A DNA stretch of 6,743 nt, from positions 1-6,743 of the forward strand of contig JAEWBE010000084.1 of assembly GCA_023391275.1 (NCBI GenBank). The letters are read 5' to 3'. Shown piece after piece: positions 5,203 to 6,743 of this stretch (positions are counted from its first letter, which is position 1; every line of letters starts with the position of its first letter). Made by a program: the position numbers and the translations under genes. The stretch comes from Bacillota bacterium (GTDB lineage Bacteria; Bacillota; Clostridia; Oscillospirales; Acutalibacteraceae). The notes beneath the pieces were generated by a model that worked only from the letters and a program-made list of their open reading frames with translations, did not search any database and was not told where the DNA came from.

Positions 5203-5227
5203 TTATATTAAAAAGGGAGGTGCTGCT

Positions 5228-5893
5228 ATGGCAACTTTACTCATCGTAGAAGATGATAAAAAAACAAATGAGGCTGTCTGCGAATATTTGAAACCTGCGG
5301 GCCATGAGGTGATTCCGGCCTATGACGGCGCACAGGCTTTGCAGATTTTCGGTCAGGGCGGAATCGACCTTATAGTATTGGACATCATGCTGCCAAAAGT
5401 TACGGGACTTGCTGTCTTGCACGAAATCCGCAAAACATCCTCTGCACCTATTTTGATGCTGACGGCCATTGAGGACGAATACACACAGGCCATGAGCTTT
5501 GATGAGCAGGCTGACGATTATATTACGAAGCCGTTTTCTATGGTTTTGCTGGGAAAGCGAATTACGGCGCTTCTGCGCCGGAGCGGGCAGACAAAGACGC
5601 CAGATGTAATGACCTTTGAAGATGTCACCGTAAATTTTTCCGGGTATAACGCCAGTGACAAGGACGGGAAAATCGACATTACCCCCAAGGAGATCGATCT
5701 GATGAAACTGCTGATTGAGCATAAAGGATTGGTGTTGACGCGTTCGCAAATATTGGACGACCTGTGGGGCGATGATTCCCCCATTGTCGACCGAACTATT
5801 GACACCTACATTAAAAATCTGCGAAAAAAGCTGCGTCTGGATTGTATCATTACTGTTAAGGGGATCGGCTATAAATACGAGGTAAACCAATGA
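5228..5893 (+). CDS. OmpR/PhoB-family response regulator (VncR-like)
   Basis: Cytoplasmic DNA-binding response regulator of 221 residues. The receiver domain (1 to about 120) is complete: acidic pair D9/D10 in VEDD, phospho-acceptor D52 in LIVLDIMLP, T79 in MLTA, and K101 in YITKPF. The C-terminal winged helix (about 125-219) carries ITPKEIDLMKLL, LTRSQILDDLWG, the recognition helix VDRTIDTYIKNLRKKL and the ending IKGIGYKYEV-like turn (VKGIGYKYEV). The start is ATG 5228, 7 nt after GGGAGG (5215-5220). An in-frame upstream ATG at 5171 has no ribosome site and would add a tail translated from pseudogene DNA, so it is rejected. The stop overlaps the kinase start by 4 nt (ATGA at 5890-5893), a classic coupled pair. 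Kinase similarity to pneumococcal VncS suggests a VncR-like role, often linked to cell-envelope or peptide stress, but targets are outside the window. Confidence 0.95.
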   Translation: MATLLIVEDDKKTNEAVCEYLKPAGHEVIPAYDGAQALQIFGQGGIDLIVLDIMLPKVTGLAVLHEIRKTSSAPILMLTAIEDEYTQAMSFDEQADDYITKPFSMVLLGKRITALLRRSGQTKTPDVMTFEDVTVNFSGYNASDKDGKIDITPKEIDLMKLLIEHKGLVLTRSQILDDLWGDDSPIVDRTIDTYIKNLRKKLRLDCIITVKGIGYKYEVNQ

Positions 5894-6743
5894 ACCGATT
5901 GAAAATATTTCCTAAAACTTTCTTTTACACGCTTGCGATGATGATTTTTATCGTTATCGTTGCCCATGTCTTGTTCTATTTTCTCGCACCCAGTATGGCT
6001 TTTGCATTGGGTGCGGCGGATACTACCATTGAACTCAACATGGCGATTTCCACTCAACAAATTATTTTGGAGACTATCAAAAAAGTATTCCCAATCTCTT
6101 TTGCCTGCTGTGTACTGCTGTCTGTGGTCTGTTCACTGCTGTTTTCCCGGACATTCACTGTTCCAATCAAGCACATTTCTGATGTGACGGGAAAAATGGC
6201 CGCATTGGACAAAACCGCTGTTTGCGACCTGCACTCTCAGAATGAAATCGGCGTTTTAGCGGAGAACGTGAATATGCTGTACAAAAACCTCTTGTCTACC
6301 ATTGAGAACTTGGAGCTTGAAAAAGAACGCGTCCATGAAAGCGAAAAATCAAAGGTGGATTTTCTGCGGGTAGCTTCACATGAGCTGAAAACCCCTGTCA
6401 CTGCCCTGAACGCTATACTGGAAAACATGATTCTCGGTGTTGGAAAATATCGGGATTACGGCACCTATCTGCCGGAATGCAAGGAAATGACAGAGCAGCT
6501 GTCTGTAATGATTCACGACATTCTTGAAACCTCAAAGGCTGGTCTTTCGTCTGAAAACGAAACCGTTGTTGAAACCGACGTAGGAGAACTCATGGAAATT
6601 CTGTGTGAACCCTATCAGCTGATCGCAAAGACACATGGGGTCGTTTTTTCACTTGACCTGAAGGATCGCTTTTCAGCGGTGCTGGCCCCGCAGCTTTTCA
6701 GTAAGGCAATGTCCAACATTCTGGCCAACGGCGTAAATTACAC
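5890..6743 (+). CDS. VncS-like sensor histidine kinase, 3' end beyond the window
   Basis: Partial membrane sensor kinase; 284 codons are visible with no stop before the edge. Order: short basic N-terminus, first membrane helix about 10-33, a short outside loop about 34-66, second membrane helix about 67-86, HAMP region about 87-138, a coiled linker, and the phosphoacceptor domain with SHELKTP (163-169, H164). The ATP-binding domain has begun, with the N-box reading NILANGVNYT (276 onward); G281 replaces the more usual alanine. The stretch DFLRVASHELKTPV...LENMILGVGKYRDYGTYL closely follows pneumococcal VncS as I recall it. The start ATG overlaps the regulator's stop and has GAGG 7 nt upstream (5879-5882). 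The outside loop of about 33 residues is much shorter than VncS's roughly 100, pointing to sensing at or in the membrane or through a partner transporter; this is inference. Confidence 0.92.
   Translation, partial: MNRLKIFPKTFFYTLAMMIFIVIVAHVLFYFLAPSMAFALGAADTTIELNMAISTQQIILETIKKVFPISFACCVLLSVVCSLLFSRTFTVPIKHISDVTGKMAALDKTAVCDLHSQNEIGVLAENVNMLYKNLLSTIENLELEKERVHESEKSKVDFLRVASHELKTPVTALNAILENMILGVGKYRDYGTYLPECKEMTEQLSVMIHDILETSKAGLSSENETVVETDVGELMEILCEPYQLIAKTHGVVFSLDLKDRFSAVLAPQLFSKAMSNILANGVNY

Noticed and set aside
5014..5211. Plus-strand open frame of 65 codons
   Set aside because: It overlaps the VOC remnant out of frame, has no ribosome site and no family features.
5171..5227. ATG at 5171 as start of the response regulator
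   Set aside because: It has no ribosome site and adds 19 residues before the normal MATLLIVEDD receiver start, whereas ATG 5228 has GGGAGG 7 nt upstream.
5237..5890. Long minus-strand open frame (217 codons) opposite the response regulator
   Set aside because: It is a shadow of a textbook OmpR-family gene on the plus strand; its product has no coherent domain pattern.

Overview
The window looks like a chromosomal accessory stretch from a low-to-medium G+C Firmicute, most likely a gut-type Clostridia. The grounds are AT-rich spacers, strong GGAGG-type ribosome binding sites, near-consensus sigma-A promoters and family matches (HxlR, AraC/GyrI-like, VncRS-like, DUF3788, DUF5131). No rRNA, tRNA, CRISPR array or complete insertion sequence is visible. 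The two-component genes at the right end look richer in G+C than the genes in the middle, which fits a mosaic origin.

Layout. (1) 75-944, minus: an AraC-type regulator with a C-terminal GyrI-like ligand domain. (2) 1052-1738, minus: a divergent short-chain dehydrogenase-like protein, transcribed away from an HxlR-family regulator (1865-2212, plus). A perfect 6-1-6 palindrome (1792-1804) covers the -35 box of the dehydrogenase promoter and is the likely HxlR operator. (3) 2232-2561, minus: an unrecognised small acidic protein with its own clean promoter. (4) 2704-4335, minus: a compact three-gene set, DUF3788 -> PUA/ASCH-like small protein -> DUF5131 three-cysteine protein, with a promoter at 4382-4411 and a terminator candidate at 2645-2681.

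(5) 4436-5227 holds no intact gene and is a small gene graveyard. It contains a hairpin-rich stretch (4507-4636) that might be the 5' end of a group II intron. Next comes a near-perfect promoter (4634-4662) reading into a frameshifted helix-turn-helix (excisionase/MerR-like) pseudogene (4692 to about 4860), best seen by joining pieces from different frames. Then comes a VOC/glyoxalase-family pseudogene (4971 to about 5158) with an internal deletion and frameshift. (6) 5228 to the window end, plus: an OmpR-type response regulator overlapping by 4 nt a VncS-like sensor kinase that runs off the edge.

How they fit together: the window is dominated by regulation (AraC, HxlR and a two-component pair), each probably controlling a neighbour. 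The right-hand two-component operon appears to have inherited the leader and promoter of the dead VOC gene. The DUF3788/ASCH-like/DUF5131 set is the least understood intact module. I see no convincing complete new system; the most informative items are the hidden pseudogenes, the catalytically altered dehydrogenase with its operator, and the DUF5131 module.
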